Assembly (NCBI GenBank): GCA_036265385.1
Contig: DATAPD010000002.1
Span: 1 to 64,000 of the forward strand
Length of the DNA: 64,000 bases
Reading direction: 5' to 3'
Source: DATAPD01 sp036265385
GTDB lineage: Bacteria > Acidobacteriota > Terriglobia > Terriglobales > Acidobacteriaceae
Shown: one piece after another, positions 63,246 through 64,000 of the stretch
Numbering within the stretch: the first letter of the stretch is position 1
How the letters are laid out: every line of letters starts with the position of its first letter
Translations under genes and position numbers: made by a program
Notes under the pieces: generated by a model
The model's database searches: none
Told to the model about the DNA's origin: nothing
The model's input: only the letters and a program-made list of their open reading frames with translations

Positions 63246-63577
63246 GGCTTGCGGACCAGAGAGAGGGCTGTTTCCATGGCGAGTAGCACGAACATGAGCA
63301 AGACCTGCGGGTTCGCCGAAGTCCTCTCTCGACCGATACTCCACATCACTGCCAGCACGAACACTGTCATCACCACGTTTGCCGTGATGGAAGCCAACCT
63401 CAGATCGCCTACCGAATCATTGCGAACCCGCAACAGGTTGAGCATCGCGGTGAAGATCGAGGCAAGGCCAGTTCCGAAAATCCAGATACGCCCTGTGTAA
63501 TCGCGCGGTACGAGCCAGCACTCGACCAACGCGACCAGGAACAACGCTCCGGCACACGTTCGATCCATCAATCTCAT
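63242..63577 (-). CDS. small membrane protein of unknown function (YggT-like position)
   Basis: A 111-residue protein with about three to four hydrophobic helices (near 8-20, 28-45, 62-80, 90-105). It lies between yggS and the DUF167 gene, where many genomes carry YggT; however, it does not show a clear YggT signature, so homology is not claimed. It overlaps the DUF167 gene by 4 bases. Confidence 0.6.
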   Translation of the reverse strand: MRLMDRTCAGALFLVALVECWLVPRDYTGRIWIFGTGLASIFTAMLNLLRVRNDSVGDLRLASITANVVMTVFVLAVMWSIGRERTSANPQVLLMFVLLAMETALSLVRKP

Positions 63578-63620
63578 CGGTTGACCTGATTGTTTTGTGA
63601 TTGCAACGCTACAATACGAG

Positions 63621-63659
63621 CTACTGGTGACTAACTACTAGCTACTATCCACTAGCTAC
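63621..63659. repeat. ACTGACT-type simple repeat, degenerate copy 4
   Basis: CTACTGGTGACTAACTACTAG and ACTAGCTACC units. On the minus strand its last part supplies the TAG stop of the yggS gene. Confidence 0.45.
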
Positions 63660-64000
63660 CTTGCTCCAAAGATCGCGCTTCCGACTCTTACGCGCGTCGA
63701 TCCTTCTTCGATTGCGATCTCGAAATCGTGCGACATACCCATCGAGAGCACGCTCATCTCCACGCCCGCAATCGCCCGCGACGCAATCTGATCGCGAATC
63801 TCATGCAGATGACGAAAAAATGGCCGCGCTCCATCCGGATCTTCCGTGAACGGTGGGATCGTCATCAATCCGCAGATTGAAATATTTCCAAGCTTGGGCG
63901 CCGCGGCGAGCAGAGCATCGAGCTCTTGCGAATCTGGTGCGATTCCGCTTTTCTCTTCTTCTTGCCCGACATTGATCTCAATGAGCACGTTCAGTTCTTT
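63656..64000 (-). CDS. YggS-family PLP-homeostasis protein (partial, cut by the window end)
   Basis: The C-terminal part of a YggS/PLPBP protein, an alanine-racemase-fold PLP-binding protein without catalytic activity. Recognisable blocks are LIEINVGQEEEKSG, GLMTIPPF, LSMGMSHDFEIAIEEGSTRVRVGSAIFG, which is the family C-terminal signature. The frame runs off the right edge, so about 110 residues of an expected 230 are seen. Family role: maintaining vitamin B6 balance. The stop TAG lies in the ACT-type repeat. Confidence 0.92.
   Translation of the reverse strand, partial: KELNVLIEINVGQEEEKSGIAPDSQELDALLAAAPKLGNISICGLMTIPPFTEDPDGARPFFRHLHEIRDQIASRAIAGVEMSVLSMGMSHDFEIAIEEGSTRVRVGSAIFGAR

Noticed and set aside
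62643..63500. 285-residue plus-strand frame across the repeat and DUF167 gene
   Set aside because: Crosses repetitive DNA and is antisense to two better-supported genes.
1..64000. CRISPR array, rRNA operon, insertion sequence or prophage
   Set aside because: No regularly spaced repeats with unique spacers, no rRNA-like sequence, no transposase, integrase or phage structural gene was seen.

Overview
The window looks like a chromosomal segment of an Acidobacteriota bacterium (Terriglobia/Koribacter-like). This is inferred from gene content: a multihaem-cytochrome/TPR protein paired with a CRTAC1 (VCBS/UnbV) protein, tandem choice-of-anchor (ASH) repeat proteins, a Ser/Thr kinase fused to TPRs, an EgtB-EgtD pair and a two-hydrogenase island. 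No rRNA, CRISPR array, insertion sequence or phage gene was seen. Genes are densely packed, with few strong rho-independent terminators.

0-31 kb is mixed housekeeping and envelope content. It holds a dihaem cytochrome c peroxidase, L-2-hydroxyglutarate oxidase, two paralogous ASH-repeat secreted proteins that share a conserved upstream leader, an RsuA/RluB pseudouridine synthase, a Crp-type regulator, a REC-PilZ protein, an amidase, a TPR kinase, a beta-barrel protein, the multihaem/CRTAC1 pair, an AhpD-like protein, a cupin, a GH13 glucosidase, EgtB/EgtD and threonine ammonia-lyase. It ends with a receiver fused to a TrxR-like flavoprotein that lacks the CxxC, followed by a cyclic-nucleotide-domain histidine kinase.

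31-53 kb is an energy-metabolism island. A membrane-bound Hyb-type [NiFe] hydrogenase (small subunit, HybA, HybB, large subunit, protease) is followed by hypC, hypD, hypE, hypA and hypB, then a complete NAD-linked Hox hydrogenase (hoxEFUYH and protease hoxW). On the opposite strand lie an NfnAB-type electron-bifurcating transhydrogenase, a large double-receiver/PPDK-N protein and NADP-type glutamate dehydrogenase. hypF is not in the window. The exact palindrome GTGA-N6-TCAC occurs five times in the intergenic regions: before the hyb genes, hypD, hoxE, nfnA, and between two small divergent genes at 53.3-53.6 kb. The window's Crp-family protein has a CRP-type RETxxR recognition helix, so a shared Crp-type regulon for hydrogen and redox metabolism is the main hypothesis offered.

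53-64 kb is again ordinary content: a structured intergenic region ending in an odd tRNA-Gly-like gene (anticodon read as ACC, bulged T stem), a SpoIIE phosphatase, TrxB, an aldo/keto reductase, a UBP zinc finger, a thioesterase, an AlkD-like protein, an MFS/POT transporter, a DUF167 protein and a YggS gene cut by the window edge. Several simple-sequence repeat families (ACTGACT, GTTTC/GAAAC, a TCATCCCGAGC-like element) sit between these genes and form the 3' ends of two of them.
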